NCBI GenBank assembly: GCA_028276475.1 | Contig: JAPYWH010000001.1 | Location: 1-64,000, forward strand | Direction: 5' to 3' | DNA: 64,000 bases | DNA from: Thermocrinis sp. | GTDB taxonomy: Bacteria > Aquificota > Aquificia > Aquificales > Aquificaceae | In this document: one piece after another, positions 16,788 to 27,115 of the stretch | Layout of the letters: every line of letters begins with the position of its first letter | How positions within the stretch are numbered: position 1 is the stretch's first letter | Translations under genes and position numbers: made by a program | Notes under the pieces: generated by a model | Database searches by the model: none | What the model saw: only the letters and a program-made list of their open reading frames with translations | What the model was told of the DNA's origin: nothing

Positions 16788-19700
16788 TTATGTATGCAAA
16801 ACCCTTTTAAAAAACTTCTCAGCCCAATCCCCATCCTCTAAAAACAGTATGTTTTTCTTCTCGTATTCCTCTTGGGATTTAGATTTCTTGCTTACTTGAC
16901 CTTTTTGCAATTCTTGGTGAGGAGTGGTAGAGAGAACAAAACCCTTTACCTCCACTTGCCAGTTTTCGTATTGCTTTCTAAGGGTTTCCCTCAATCCCTC
17001 CGAAAGGAAAATAATCTTTTCATTATCAAGCACATCTCCCAGCATCTTTAGTCCCTTTGGTTCTATGAAAACTATGTAAATTCTGTTTCCATTCTTTTCT
17101 CTTATCCAAAGGATAAAGTCAGGATAAAACTCTCCCCAGTCAAGCATAAAGCCCACCCCTTCCCTTGCCTCGTTCCTGAGTAAAACTATGTGGTATTCAT
17201 CCAAAGGTTTTCGGTTTTGGGCTAAATAATCCCTCAGACCTTCCAAAAACCTCTTCTCTCCCTCGTTCAACCCCGGTGGAGAAATGCTTATACCTTCCTT
17301 TTCCAAAAGCAACGGAACAAAGACAGAATTATCTATAACAATCCTTGGCAATATATCCCTTTCCTTATGTTCATCCAAAAGGTCATCCATATTTTCAACA
17401 AGTCTTTTCAACTTTTCAATCAATTTTGATTTATCCGCAGGTACGGTCAGTGTATAGTATTCCACCTTATCGGAAGCCAGTCTAAACAGGCTTAATTGCT
17501 CTCTTGCAGGCTTGTAAGTTATAATGTCCTTTTCAAACCTACCCTTCTCCCTCTTGTAAAACTTGTCTATGTAGCTTTTCAGAAGGGAAATGGCTATGTT
17601 TTCCAAATTCTTCAAATCTTTCAAGTCCTTTACTTTAAAATCGTTTGGCACAATAACTTTGCACCTTTGTTTGAGGATTTCCTTTAAAGTCTCCAAATCA
17701 AAGCTAAGGTTTAAGTAGCGGATCTCCCTTTTGAACTCCAAAAGCTCTGTATAGATCCTCGTCCAATCAAAAAGCTCTATATCCACAAGGTCTGCGATGC
17801 TTTTTGACGCAATCTGAGTTTCAACTTCAGAAGATTGGACATCTTCCCTTTGCTCCTGTGCCATGTAAACCGCCATGCTTGGCACCAAGTTTATAGAAGC
17901 GGAATTATCATCCACTCTTAAGTGTAAAACCCTCTCCCTTTCAAATTTTTTGCTTTCATCTTTGGTAGGATAAGGAAAGTCCTTCCAAATCTCTCTGTTT
18001 AACACACGCACAGGCACTTTTATTTCTTCAAACTCTACCTCTTCTTTCTTTATGGCGGACAAAAACTTACCTATGTAGTCTGCGGATATGCCGTATATGT
18101 TTAAAGTTTCAAGGGTTGAGATTTCAGGATTGCCAGACCTTTTGAGGGAAAGGTTTTTGCCCTTTAGCCTTACGCCCCTTCCAAAAAGCTGGATGATCTG
18201 CGGACCTTCGCCCTTTCCGATGTTCAAAAGTCCCATACAGGAGACCCTCCAAGTGTCCCATCCCTCTATGAACTTTTTGGAACCTATGAGTATGTTAATG
18301 GTGGAGTTTTCCCTTTTTATGCTATCGAAGAGAGAATCACTTATTGCGTCCTGCTCTATTTCAAAGTCCTTCTCTTTCAGTAGTTTTTTAAAGGCAGACA
18401 CATCACCAATATTTACCACGCCAAAGTATGCGTTTTCTCCAAGCCTTAGCCCAAACTCTCCCTCCGCCCTCTTTATCTCAAGAATCCTCAGCTTCCCCCT
18501 ACCGTTGAAAACTTTTTCGTAAAGGTCCTCCAAATCAAAGCCCCTTCTTAACCTTTCAAACTTATGCCTAAAAATATCCTCTCCCTTTTCGTTTTTAAAC
18601 TCTCCGTTTAGGATTTTGTCAATCCTCTCCTTCAGCCAATCCCTGTTTAAGCTATTTCTTATAAGGTCTAAAACCTTTACTATGTCTGAGTCTATGTTTT
18701 TGCCCGAGACGGTGGAACCTACGAATATCCAAAGTGGTTTTTCTATGTTATACTCTCTGGCAATCCCTCTTTTTTCTTCATAAACCAAAAGTTGTTGGTA
18801 AAAGTCCAAAAGGTTTGCACAAAAAGCCATTTCTGTAAAGTCATCAATCTTTGAGTTTTTGATGTTTAGCACCCAAAAGTCCTTTCCATAGCCATCAAGG
18901 TAAAAGTATTTGTAAGAGTAATCAAAGATTATAGCCTTTGCGTATTCCTTTAGGATGTCCTCCTTGTCTAATATCTGCCCAAAGGTGGCACTATATTCAA
19001 AGGCAAAACCCTTTTCAATAAGCTTGTCCCTAAGCTTTGCCCACTTCTTCTCTTCAGACCTTTTGCCCTTATGCCCCTCATCCACAAAGATGAGATTTTT
19101 CCCCTCAAAGGCTGAAATGTGTATAGACCTTCCCCTTCCCCTTGTGTTTTCCGCTAACTTTGTGATCTCTATTATCAAAACTTCGTGTTCCCTTTGTCCG
19201 CTTGAACTCCCGCTTTCGCTGTAAAGCCTGCATGGAATACCGCTTTTTTGCATTTCCTCGTAATGCTGTTTGGAAAGCCCCTCGTTGGGAGTGATTAACA
19301 AAATGTTATCCGGTTCAAAGGGTTTATACCTCAAAAACTGCAAATAGTTTATGTGCATTATGAGGGTTTTGCCAGACCCCGTTGCCATCCAAAAGGCAAG
19401 CTTTTTAAGGTCTTCTTCCGAAAATTTACCTACGGTTTCTCTTACCTTTTTCTCTAAACTATTAACAAATCTGTTTAAATCCGCCAAAAACTCCTTCTTT
19501 TGGTTTGTTAACCTATCTAAGAATATCTCCGTGAATAAAACCGCCAAGTATTGGAAGTCTTTAAGTTCTATCTTTTCCTGTCTGCCTTGGTTTATTTTCC
19601 CTAGGTATTCCTGTATGTTTTGGTCGTATCTTTTTAGCTCATCCTTTGGAAGTCTTACTCCCTCCTTTGTCATAAGATTTATGGCAAAGTTCGTTAGACC

Positions 19701-19814
19701 ATCCCTTTCGCCCTCTTCCACACTTTTTAGATATCTCAAAAGCCCTCTGTTATCCTCTTCACCAAAAAGCCCTAAAAAATACTTGTTTAAGACCAAATAC
19801 TTTTCAATTTTCAT
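16788..19814 (-). CDS. Type III restriction enzyme, Res subunit
   Basis: Res is the ATP-dependent translocase and nuclease that cuts DNA when bound to Mod. The 1008-residue protein shows Walker A (ATGSGKT, near residue 147), Walker B (FVDEGHKG, near 240), motif V (GSKKFIEGWDT) and motif VI (FGRGVRL). Near the C-terminus it has a PD-(D/E)XK nuclease core reading FYPDFILW followed by FIEPKG. All key motifs look intact, so the protein should be active. It overlaps the mod gene by 11 bases, so the two proteins are made together in a fixed ratio. It is only distantly like the Res fragment at 1-1319. Confidence 0.93.
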   Translation of the reverse strand: MKIEKYLVLNKYFLGLFGEEDNRGLLRYLKSVEEGERDGLTNFAINLMTKEGVRLPKDELKRYDQNIQEYLGKINQGRQEKIELKDFQYLAVLFTEIFLDRLTNQKKEFLADLNRFVNSLEKKVRETVGKFSEEDLKKLAFWMATGSGKTLIMHINYLQFLRYKPFEPDNILLITPNEGLSKQHYEEMQKSGIPCRLYSESGSSSGQREHEVLIIEITKLAENTRGRGRSIHISAFEGKNLIFVDEGHKGKRSEEKKWAKLRDKLIEKGFAFEYSATFGQILDKEDILKEYAKAIIFDYSYKYFYLDGYGKDFWVLNIKNSKIDDFTEMAFCANLLDFYQQLLVYEEKRGIAREYNIEKPLWIFVGSTVSGKNIDSDIVKVLDLIRNSLNRDWLKERIDKILNGEFKNEKGEDIFRHKFERLRRGFDLEDLYEKVFNGRGKLRILEIKRAEGEFGLRLGENAYFGVVNIGDVSAFKKLLKEKDFEIEQDAISDSLFDSIKRENSTINILIGSKKFIEGWDTWRVSCMGLLNIGKGEGPQIIQLFGRGVRLKGKNLSLKRSGNPEISTLETLNIYGISADYIGKFLSAIKKEEVEFEEIKVPVRVLNREIWKDFPYPTKDESKKFERERVLHLRVDDNSASINLVPSMAVYMAQEQREDVQSSEVETQIASKSIADLVDIELFDWTRIYTELLEFKREIRYLNLSFDLETLKEILKQRCKVIVPNDFKVKDLKDLKNLENIAISLLKSYIDKFYKREKGRFEKDIITYKPAREQLSLFRLASDKVEYYTLTVPADKSKLIEKLKRLVENMDDLLDEHKERDILPRIVIDNSVFVPLLLEKEGISISPPGLNEGEKRFLEGLRDYLAQNRKPLDEYHIVLLRNEAREGVGFMLDWGEFYPDFILWIREKNGNRIYIVFIEPKGLKMLGDVLDNEKIIFLSEGLRETLRKQYENWQVEVKGFVLSTTPHQELQKGQVSKKSKSQEEYEKKNILFLEDGDWAEKFFKRVLHT

Positions 19815-22767
19815 GGCTAAACATAAGCCTTTTGAATTCAGGTTCTATGTTCCGCACATCGGGTTTAAAGCTTTCAAATGCTAAGGCATGCTGTCCGTTT
19901 ATGTATATAATCTCCGGGTTAAACTCCTTCAAAATCTCCTCTATAAAGTCCCTGTCCTTTTTGTAATCCTCCTCCGCCCACCCTTCCCAATAAACCCTCC
20001 AAACCACCGCCACACTTTTGCCCTCCCTTTCTCCCAATATGAATGTGTATCTGTTCCCTTCCCTTTCTTTACGCATTAACTTGTTTATCTTTAGCCCAAG
20101 CAAGTAGTTAAAAGTCTCTATTACATCTACCGCCATTTCTTTTGGCTCTCCCACTTCGGAAAGATTAACCTTTAGCTTGTAGTTGTATGGGTCTTTTAAC
20201 ATTGAGATGTTCAAAAGGTGTGGGTCATCCCTTGTTTCAAGCTCAAGGAAGTATTTAATAAGGTAGTCATCTTTGAAAAAGTCCTTGTGTGGTTTGCTTT
20301 CCTTTAGCTCAAGGTTATCAAGGGTGTCTTCGTATTGCTCAAGGATGATGTATTTAAAAAATCCCCCCGCAGTCCGCTCGTTGTATTTTTCCTTAACATC
20401 CTTTTCTTTGGAAATGCCAGATTTATCGTAGGCTAAAACCCTTTTCATCCTTGGCATAACCACAGTCCAAAAATGCTCCCCCATCTCCACACCAATCCAC
20501 TTTCTTTTAAGCTTGTGGGCTACCGCCGTTGTTGTCCCACTTCCCAAAAAGAAGTCCATAACCAAGTCGCCTTCTTCGGATGTGGATTCTACTACTCTTC
20601 TAATAAATATTTCTGAGTTTTCTGTATCAAACCTCCATGTTTTTGAGTAGCCTTGATAATCAGCCCAAACATCTTTTAATGGCTCTTCATATGTGTATAA
20701 ATACCATTTGCCATCTTCAAATTTTAATCTCCCTTCCATCAAATATCTATCTATCTCTTCTTGCTTTATTCCCCACTTTCTCCCTTTAGGAGACCAATAT
20801 TCTTTTCCATTTATAATTCTAAAATCTTGGTAGTCTTTATCTTCGGTGGGTAAAAAAGGTTCATATTTAGATGGTTGTTCTTTTTTTCTGTAAATCAGAT
20901 TAAATTTTAACTTATCCGTCTTGGAGAAGAAAAACAAACTCTCCACTTCTTCAGAGAACTTCTTTATATGAGTCATTGTTTTGTAGAACTCTTTTGATTT
21001 TGCTATTTTTATCTCATTCCTAAAATTCTCCTCTCCAAAAATCTCATTCATCAAAAGCCTAACATACATATTCCCGTTGTAATCACACCTAACAAAAATG
21101 CTCCCCCTTTCGTTCAAAAGCTCCTTTGCAAGCCTTAGCCTATTCTCAAGCATTGCAATCCAAGTGGAGTCCTTATACTTCACATTGTATAAATAGTCTG
21201 CGTCTTGCTCCTTGTTAAAGGGTGGGTCAATGTATATGGTTTGGACTTTTTCCTTATATCTATTCAAAATCGTATTCAAAGCCTGCCAGTTTTCGCTCTT
21301 TATCAAAAGCCCATCCAGTGCATCATCCAGATTAACCTTTTCGCTTATCCTCTCCAAAAGCTCCCACTTAAACCTCTCGTCAAAGTATCCCGTGTCAATG
21401 GGTAGCTTTTTGCCCTCTAAATCCTCTTCCCTTTCAAACTTTCCAAAGCCAAGCCTTTCCCACTCCTCAAGCTGTGCTTTGTTTTGCAAAACCTTTTTTA
21501 AAACTTCCCTGTAAAACTCCTCGCCCGCCCATTCCTTAATCCTGTCTAAGGTGATCACATAATGGGTTTGTATAACAAACTTTTTCTTTTCCCAAAGCTT
21601 TTTCTGAAAGTCCTCAATCTGTGCCAAAAAGTCTATGATCTTTTCTCCTACTTCTTTAACAACCTTAGCCCTTGTTATGTGCTTGTCTAAATACTTTTCT
21701 TCCGAAAGGGTTTCGTAGTTCAAAACCTCAGACTTTATAAAGTAATCAAGCTGTCCCATTAAAAACTTCTTTAGGTTTTTGTGGATAAAGTAGTCCCTTG
21801 TGTTCTTTGCGGTAAATCGGTTTATGTGATAAAGGAGTAAGGGTTGTTGGTTTCTTTGTTCTTCAAGCAGGTTTTTAATTGCAAATTGAAACTCCTTTAT
21901 CTTGGAGAACAGTTCCCTTAAATCTTTTTCTAATTTCCCAAAAATCTTTTCGTTTATCTTCTCCTGTTTTATACCTCTTCCCCTTCCTCCGTTTTCTTCC
22001 TCTTGTTCTATCTCCTGACCATTTCCGTTATCCTTGTAAAGCTTTATCTCCTCTTCGCCCAGTTCTCTGTATTGAAATCTGATTATTATGCCTTCTTGGT
22101 CTATTTGTATTGGCTCTTCATCCAAGACAAAATACCTTTGCTTTGTTGCCTTGTTGCTGTTTATTTCCTCCCGTGCGGACACTGTCCTAAAGATTACCTT
22201 TTTGTCCCCTGCCCTAAAGGTATAGTCCCTAAAGAGTATACCCGTTTTTATGTAATATTGGTCTGCGTTTGCCCAGTAAAGCTTTACCTCTTCTCCGTTG
22301 TAGGGTATGCTGTATTTTGGCTCCTTTGAATACCTGTACTGTGGGATAAAATCTCCATCTTCGTAAAACCTTGAAAAGAAAGAGTAAAGGTCGTTATAAA
22401 CTTGTTCTTTTATCTCTTGTAGCTTTTCTAAAAGCTCTTTTTGTTCTTTTATTCGCAAGTATTCCTGTCCTATGTTAGTGTTTGCAAAGACAGGGTTTAA
22501 CTCTCCGGTTGGTGTAAAGGCATTTTCTCCAAGGGTTCTTACTATCTCCCTCCTTACTCTTTCATACTCTTCGTGTATGTCCTCAGATAAGTTTTTCTTG
22601 TGCTTTTGAAAGGCATCCTCTATTATCTGTGGCAGTTTTTGGTTTATAAACTCTTTTACTTCTTTCTGTTTGTAGTTGAGAATTCTGTATATGCCAAAGT
22701 CAAGGTCTGAACTTTCAAACTGGAAAATGTCCCTCAATAGCTCTTGGAATTTTTTTAGGGTATGCAT
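19804..22767 (-). CDS. Type III DNA methyltransferase, Mod subunit
   Basis: Mod recognises the target site and methylates adenine at N6, protecting the genome and directing Res. The catalytic motif DPPF lies near residue 512 (TIYIDPPFNKE), and the SAM motif DFFLGSGTTTA near 740, the order of beta-class enzymes. The stretch between them, about residues 590-700, is the target-recognition region and is visibly more AT-rich than its flanks. An N-terminal part of nearly 490 residues is rich in charged helices and is found in the ~1000-residue Mod relatives. A TATAAT lies seven bases before the ATG at 22767. Confidence 0.92.
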   Translation of the reverse strand: MHTLKKFQELLRDIFQFESSDLDFGIYRILNYKQKEVKEFINQKLPQIIEDAFQKHKKNLSEDIHEEYERVRREIVRTLGENAFTPTGELNPVFANTNIGQEYLRIKEQKELLEKLQEIKEQVYNDLYSFFSRFYEDGDFIPQYRYSKEPKYSIPYNGEEVKLYWANADQYYIKTGILFRDYTFRAGDKKVIFRTVSAREEINSNKATKQRYFVLDEEPIQIDQEGIIIRFQYRELGEEEIKLYKDNGNGQEIEQEEENGGRGRGIKQEKINEKIFGKLEKDLRELFSKIKEFQFAIKNLLEEQRNQQPLLLYHINRFTAKNTRDYFIHKNLKKFLMGQLDYFIKSEVLNYETLSEEKYLDKHITRAKVVKEVGEKIIDFLAQIEDFQKKLWEKKKFVIQTHYVITLDRIKEWAGEEFYREVLKKVLQNKAQLEEWERLGFGKFEREEDLEGKKLPIDTGYFDERFKWELLERISEKVNLDDALDGLLIKSENWQALNTILNRYKEKVQTIYIDPPFNKEQDADYLYNVKYKDSTWIAMLENRLRLAKELLNERGSIFVRCDYNGNMYVRLLMNEIFGEENFRNEIKIAKSKEFYKTMTHIKKFSEEVESLFFFSKTDKLKFNLIYRKKEQPSKYEPFLPTEDKDYQDFRIINGKEYWSPKGRKWGIKQEEIDRYLMEGRLKFEDGKWYLYTYEEPLKDVWADYQGYSKTWRFDTENSEIFIRRVVESTSEEGDLVMDFFLGSGTTTAVAHKLKRKWIGVEMGEHFWTVVMPRMKRVLAYDKSGISKEKDVKEKYNERTAGGFFKYIILEQYEDTLDNLELKESKPHKDFFKDDYLIKYFLELETRDDPHLLNISMLKDPYNYKLKVNLSEVGEPKEMAVDVIETFNYLLGLKINKLMRKEREGNRYTFILGEREGKSVAVVWRVYWEGWAEEDYKKDRDFIEEILKEFNPEIIYINGQHALAFESFKPDVRNIEPEFKRLMFSHEN

Positions 22768-22774
22768 GGGCTAT

Positions 22775-22780
22775 ATTATA
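22775..22780 (-). promoter_or_regulatory. -10 box of the mod-res operon
   Basis: A perfect TATAAT on the minus strand lies seven bases before the mod ATG, with no ribosome-binding site between. The 144 bases further right, up to the end of the PIN-like gene, contain nothing I can identify. Confidence 0.5.
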
Positions 22781-22924
22781 CCCTACTAACTACTCCACAT
22801 TATGGAAAAGGCAGTGCTTCCTGCTTCTGTCTGAAATAATCTTTGCAGGGCTTGACTGCATTAGCCCTTTTACACTTAGGGAGTATGCTAACATCACTAC
22901 CCAATAAGCTGATATGTATGGTTT

Positions 22925-23479
22925 TTAGATACCACCTTCAAACCTGATCTTAAATCCAAGTTCTCTTAGCATAGTGAAAAGATCACAACACTCAACTGAA
23001 AACTCTTCACAGACAATAGGAATAGGTATCTTGTTCTTTCTGTTACGGTCTAACTTTTCCTGTGTTACTATAACAATCTCTTTTTTAAAAACGCTTTTCA
23101 TATCCCTATAATGCATTGCATAAGCCACAAGCCAAGGATCTGCATTGTCCTCTTCTTTAAATTCTTCAATAGCTTCATCTTTAAATGTTCCTCGTTTACC
23201 TTCCGCCCATTGGATGATCTCTTTATAGTTTTTCAAAACATTTATATTCTCTGAACTATGAAAAAAACCTAATGGTTTTAAATCCCTCTCAACCCAATCA
23301 AATAGCTGATCTTCAATACAACTTAGTTCAGTATAGACTTTATCAATGCTGAATATTTGACCATTTTTAGCTTGGTATTTTAAAAAATCCCAGAATGCTG
23401 TTCCGTAATCAAAGGAGTAAAAGGTTCTGTAAGGTTCTATGAATATATTTGTATCCAGTAAGTAAACTTTATGCTTCAT
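22925..23479 (-). CDS. DUF4411 PIN-like protein (probable toxin)
   Basis: The protein begins YLLDTNIFIEPYR, the first acidic motif of PIN-domain RNases, with more acidic positions in VYTELSCIEDQL, EEDNADPWLVAYA and the IVTQE segment, in the order used by metal-dependent PIN nucleases. This wording is typical of DUF4411 proteins, which usually sit beside an HTH-ImmA gene, as here. The likely role is a ribonuclease toxin of a toxin-antitoxin module. The start overlaps the stop of the ImmA gene by four bases. The gene is AT-rich compared with the housekeeping genes, which suggests acquisition with the neighbouring defence genes. Confidence 0.8.
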   Translation of the reverse strand: MKHKVYLLDTNIFIEPYRTFYSFDYGTAFWDFLKYQAKNGQIFSIDKVYTELSCIEDQLFDWVERDLKPLGFFHSSENINVLKNYKEIIQWAEGKRGTFKDEAIEEFKEEDNADPWLVAYAMHYRDMKSVFKKEIVIVTQEKLDRNRKNKIPIPIVCEEFSVECCDLFTMLRELGFKIRFEGGI

Positions 23480-24612
23480 AAATATCCCTCAATGATGAGT
23501 TTTTCTATCTTTTTAAAACTCAGTTTGGTAATATCCAGTAAATCCGTATGCAGAATAATTCCGCTATTTACCGCTTCAATCATTAACCTTAAAAACCTCC
23601 TACCCCAATAATTGACAATATTTGTATAATAATCTCCTCCTTTCTTTTTTGTTTCTTCTTCTTCATATTTATTCTCATACATGTATAAATCTCTAAGTTT
23701 TTGAGAATAAGTTTTTTCGCTAATAAAGCCCAAATCTAACAATCTTCTAAGGATTACTACCCTGCTAACTTTAAAGTGTTTAGCCAATTCCTCTAATTCA
23801 ACATCTGGTTTGTATATCTTTCTTAATTCCATCTCAGGAACTAAAAATTCAGCAGTGCATTCATCACAGAACTTTTCCACCTCAACATCTGCAGGTCTAA
23901 GCTCTTCCAAATCAAAAGATGCGCTCTGTCCTATTAATACATGGACAACTTCATGAATAAGGGTAAATATTTTTGCAGATATGGAATCCTTATTGTTTAT
24001 AAAAACCACAGGAGCAATATCATCATATAAAACAAAACCTCTGAATTCTTTAACATCCAAAACCCTGCGGGTATTCTCAATATAGCTACTTTTTATTACT
24101 ATTATTCCTTTTTCTTCTGCTCTATCAACCAGATAATTGAAAGCGTCTACCCATCTACTCATTGCATTTAATCCTTCTTTAACATCAAATAAGTTTTTAA
24201 GCTCATTGACCACCGCTTCTACATCAAAGTTATCTTTATATTTGCCTGCATAAGGTAATCGTTCATACCCAAACTCAATAAGTATTTCCCTTGCCCAATT
24301 TTTTACTTTCTGTGCATGCAAAACTGCATCTTTCAAATTCTTTGATGGTTTAAAACTGCCTCTCTTAAATGTTCTATAATGAGGTATTGGAAATTCTATT
24401 TCTGGGAGTTTTTCCAAGAAGAAGTCTCCAAAAGGGACATTAAATATTTTGGAAAGTTCCACAAGTTGATTGTAGGTGGGAAAATCCTCACCTCTTAACC
24501 ATTTGTCAAAACTTTTATACTTTTTTCTTGCCTTTTCTGCGTCCTCTGGAAATCTAGTTGCTAATTCTCTGATTATATCTGGGTTTATTATATCAACCTT
24601 TACACTACCCAT
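23476..24612 (-). CDS. HTH (XRE-like) and ImmA/IrrE metallopeptidase fusion, probable antitoxin/regulator
   Basis: Residues 1-75 look like an atypical XRE-type helix-turn-helix (ending NQLVELSKIFNVPFGDFFLE). The middle holds a gluzincin site HEVVH at 220-224 with a downstream glutamate in CTAEFLVPE near 255, the ImmA/IrrE (DUF955) signature. After it comes a second short helix-turn-helix-like stretch (ELAKHFKVSRVVILRRLLDLGF). ImmA proteins cleave repressors; fused forms next to DUF4411 are thought to neutralise or control the toxin. I chose the ATG at 24612 because GGAG lies eight bases upstream; a TTG at 24639 is in frame. It shares the AT-rich composition of the next gene. Confidence 0.85.
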   Translation of the reverse strand: MGSVKVDIINPDIIRELATRFPEDAEKARKKYKSFDKWLRGEDFPTYNQLVELSKIFNVPFGDFFLEKLPEIEFPIPHYRTFKRGSFKPSKNLKDAVLHAQKVKNWAREILIEFGYERLPYAGKYKDNFDVEAVVNELKNLFDVKEGLNAMSRWVDAFNYLVDRAEEKGIIVIKSSYIENTRRVLDVKEFRGFVLYDDIAPVVFINNKDSISAKIFTLIHEVVHVLIGQSASFDLEELRPADVEVEKFCDECTAEFLVPEMELRKIYKPDVELEELAKHFKVSRVVILRRLLDLGFISEKTYSQKLRDLYMYENKYEEEETKKKGGDYYTNIVNYWGRRFLRLMIEAVNSGIILHTDLLDITKLSFKKIEKLIIEGYL

Positions 24613-24704
24613 CAAAAAACTCCGTGCCTGGATTAACAAATAAGCCTAAGCCAGAAGGTATAATATAACTCAACTCAAAATTTTACTCACGGAGAGCTAA
24701 AGCT

Positions 24705-24710
24705 TATAAT
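24705..24710 (+). promoter_or_regulatory. -10 box of trpB
   Basis: TATAAT lies ten bases before the ATG at 24721, and a TTTACT at 24682-24687 is 17 bases further up, a weak -35 match. No ribosome-binding site follows the -10 box. Confidence 0.5.
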
Positions 24711-24720
24711 TAACCTTGCT

Positions 24721-25911
24721 ATGAAGGTGCCAAACGAGAGAGGATACTTTGGAAGCTTTGGTGGAAGGTTTGTGCCGGAGACTTTGATGTACGCTTTAGA
24801 GGAACTTGAAGAAGAATACCAGAAGGTTAAAGAGGACCCAAGCTTTTGGCAGGAGTTTGAGTATTACCTCAGGGAGTTTGCGGGCAGACCTACGCCCCTT
24901 TACTTTGCCAAGAACCTGACCGAGTATGCGGGAGGGGCAAAGATATACATAAAGAGGGAGGACCTTTTGCATACGGGTGCCCACAAGATCAACAACACCC
25001 TCGGACAGGCTTTGCTTGCCAAGAGGATGGGAAAAAACAGAATAATCGCAGAAACTGGTGCGGGTCAGCATGGGGTGGCTACTGCCACTGCCTGTGCTTT
25101 GCTTGGTTTGGAATGTGTGGTGTATATGGGAGAGGAGGATGCCCAAAGGCAGAGGCTGAACGTGTTTAGGATGAAGCTCTTGGGTGCGGAGGTGAGGGTA
25201 GTCAAAAGTGGAAGCAGGACCCTAAAAGATGCCATAAACGAAGCCCTGAGGGATTGGGTTGCCAACGTGGAGACCACCCATTACATAATAGGCTCTGTGG
25301 TGGGACCCCATCCCTTTCCCATGATGGTCAGAGACTTTCAGAGCGTAATAGGTAAAGAGGCAAAGGGGCAGATTTTGGAAAAGGAGGGCAAACTGCCAAA
25401 GGCAGTGGTTGCATGCGTAGGCGGTGGCTCCAATGCGATGGGAATTTTTTATCCCTTTGTGGAGGATGAGGGGGTTAGGCTTGTGGGCGTGGAGGCGGGT
25501 GGTCTTGGACTTGAGACGGGCAAGCATTCTGCATCCATCAACGCAGGGCAGGTGGGAGTTTTGCACGGAATGAAGTCCTTCTTTTTGCAAGACGAAGAGG
25601 GGCAGATTTTAACCACCCACTCCATCTCTGCGGGGCTTGACTATCCGGGGGTGGGTCCAGAGCATGCGTACCTTTTTGAAAGTGGCAGGGCGGAGTATGT
25701 CTATGCTACAGACCAAGAAGCCCTGGAGGGCTTTAAGCTCCTCTCAAGGCTTGAGGGGATCATTCCTGCCCTGGAGCCAGCCCATGCGGTCCTGAAGGTG
25801 GTGGAGATAGCTGGTAAGCTAAGCAAGGAGGACGTAGTGATCTTCAACCTCTCCGGCAGGGGAGACAAGGATATGGAAACGGTTATGAAGCACTTAGATG
25901 GTGAGGTTTGA
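24721..25911 (+). CDS. trpB: Tryptophan synthase beta chain
   Basis: TrpB condenses indole with serine to make tryptophan. The pyridoxal-phosphate lysine lies in HTGAHKINN (near residue 87), and the phosphate-binding glycine loop reads [10 protein letters not shown]. The start [19 protein letters not shown] and the 396-residue length are those of the TrpB1 class that pairs with TrpA. trpA is not adjacent, so the trp genes are scattered, as is common in Aquificales. Its last 14 bases overlap the start of comEC. Confidence 0.97.
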   Translation: MKVPNERGYFGSFGGRFVPETLMYALEELEEEYQKVKEDPSFWQEFEYYLREFAGRPTPLYFAKNLTEYAGGAKIYIKREDLLHTGAHKINNTLGQALLAKRMGKNRIIAETGAGQHGVATATACALLGLECVVYMGEEDAQRQRLNVFRMKLLGAEVRVVKSGSRTLKDAINEALRDWVANVETTHYIIGSVVGPHPFPMMVRDFQSVIGKEAKGQILEKEGKLPKAVVACVGGGSNAMGIFYPFVEDEGVRLVGVEAGGLGLETGKHSASINAGQVGVLHGMKSFFLQDEEGQILTTHSISAGLDYPGVGPEHAYLFESGRAEYVYATDQEALEGFKLLSRLEGIIPALEPAHAVLKVVEIAGKLSKEDVVIFNLSGRGDKDMETVMKHLDGEV

Positions 25912-27115
25912 TCTTTTATTTCCTATAATTTTCTTTTTGCTGTCTTTGATCCTTGCGGTTCCGCGCTCTTATGACCCATACCTTTATGAGGAAGACCTGG
26001 GGGAGGGTAGGCTAATTCTTAGGGTAGAGGGTGTGGGAGAAATTTCAGAGAAGGGCTTTTCTGCCCGGGTAAAGGTCTTGGGTGGGGACTTCCCAGAAAT
26101 TTACGAGAAGACTGCCTTTTTGAGGGTCTATGGGGCGGAGGATGTGCCATCTAAATACTTGGAGGTTTATGGAAAGGTCAGAGTGAGGGAAGGAAGGATT
26201 TTTATTAGTGCTACATACAAAGATGTATCCTTTGCAAATGTTTCACCTTCCCTGAGGGATCGATTTGCCAAGCGTTTGGAGGACAGGATAGGGGATCAGG
26301 AAATCAGGGCTTTAGCCTTAGCATACTTTTTGGGAGAAGATCAGAGCATTGTTCCCATGAGGGTTCAATCTGCTTTTTTGACTACGGGGCTTGTGCATCT
26401 TTTGGTGGTCTCTGGTGGGCATCTTAGCCTTTTGGCACTTATGCTCAGATTTTTGGCTCCCTACCGGCTTGGGCTTTGGCTTGCCCTTTTGGGCGTTAGC
26501 CTTTATGCCCTCCTTTTGGTTCCCTCCGAGCCTCCCGTCCTCAGGGCTTACCTTATGATCCTTACGTCCATTCTATTGCTTTTGTACGGAGAAAGACCAA
26601 ACCTTTTGGGTATTCTGTTAGCATCCGGTGGCGTAATACTTCTTCTCTTTCCTGAGTATGTAAGCTCATACTCCTTTTGGCTCTCCTTCTGTGCAACCCT
26701 CTATATTTTGCTCTCACTCCGGGACCCTCCCAGAAAGGATGCGGTTTTTCTCTCCTTTTGGGTGTCCTTCTTTGCCTTTTTGGGAACCATGCCCATCGTT
26801 TCCCTTTTTTCCTTTTCTGCGCCTTTTAGCATTCTGCTAACTCCACTGCTTTCTGTTCCCTTCTTAGCCTTTACCTTTTATGGCTTTTTGGATATGCTGA
26901 CCTTCTTTTCTCTGCCAGCCTTCCCTTTGGAGATGATGGGAAGGTTTATAAACGCCTCTGTGATGTTTTTCTCGGATTTTGCACCCACGCTATTTTTTAA
27001 CTTTAGCCTTTGGGAGGCGATCCTTAGCCTCAGTTTGGGGGCGGTTCTGTTATATTTCCTCAAGGGATGGGAAAAATTGTTGGTGGGTTTGGTATTCGTC
27101 CCATTCCTGTTTTAG
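25898..27115 (+). CDS. comEC: ComEC/Rec2-type DNA uptake channel, competence domain only
   Basis: ComEC forms the inner-membrane channel through which single-stranded DNA enters the cell in natural transformation. The protein has an N-terminal membrane helix and a DUF4131-like soluble part (to about residue 120), then the Competence domain with the signature [14 protein letters not shown] and about eight further membrane helices. At 405 residues it lacks the C-terminal metallo-beta-lactamase domain of long ComEC proteins. It starts inside the end of trpB, and its last 66 bases lie antisense to the end of dprA, another competence gene. Confidence 0.9.
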   Translation: MVRFDLLFPIIFFLLSLILAVPRSYDPYLYEEDLGEGRLILRVEGVGEISEKGFSARVKVLGGDFPEIYEKTAFLRVYGAEDVPSKYLEVYGKVRVREGRIFISATYKDVSFANVSPSLRDRFAKRLEDRIGDQEIRALALAYFLGEDQSIVPMRVQSAFLTTGLVHLLVVSGGHLSLLALMLRFLAPYRLGLWLALLGVSLYALLLVPSEPPVLRAYLMILTSILLLLYGERPNLLGILLASGGVILLLFPEYVSSYSFWLSFCATLYILLSLRDPPRKDAVFLSFWVSFFAFLGTMPIVSLFSFSAPFSILLTPLLSVPFLAFTFYGFLDMLTFFSLPAFPLEMMGRFINASVMFFSDFAPTLFFNFSLWEAILSLSLGAVLLYFLKGWEKLLVGLVFVPFLF

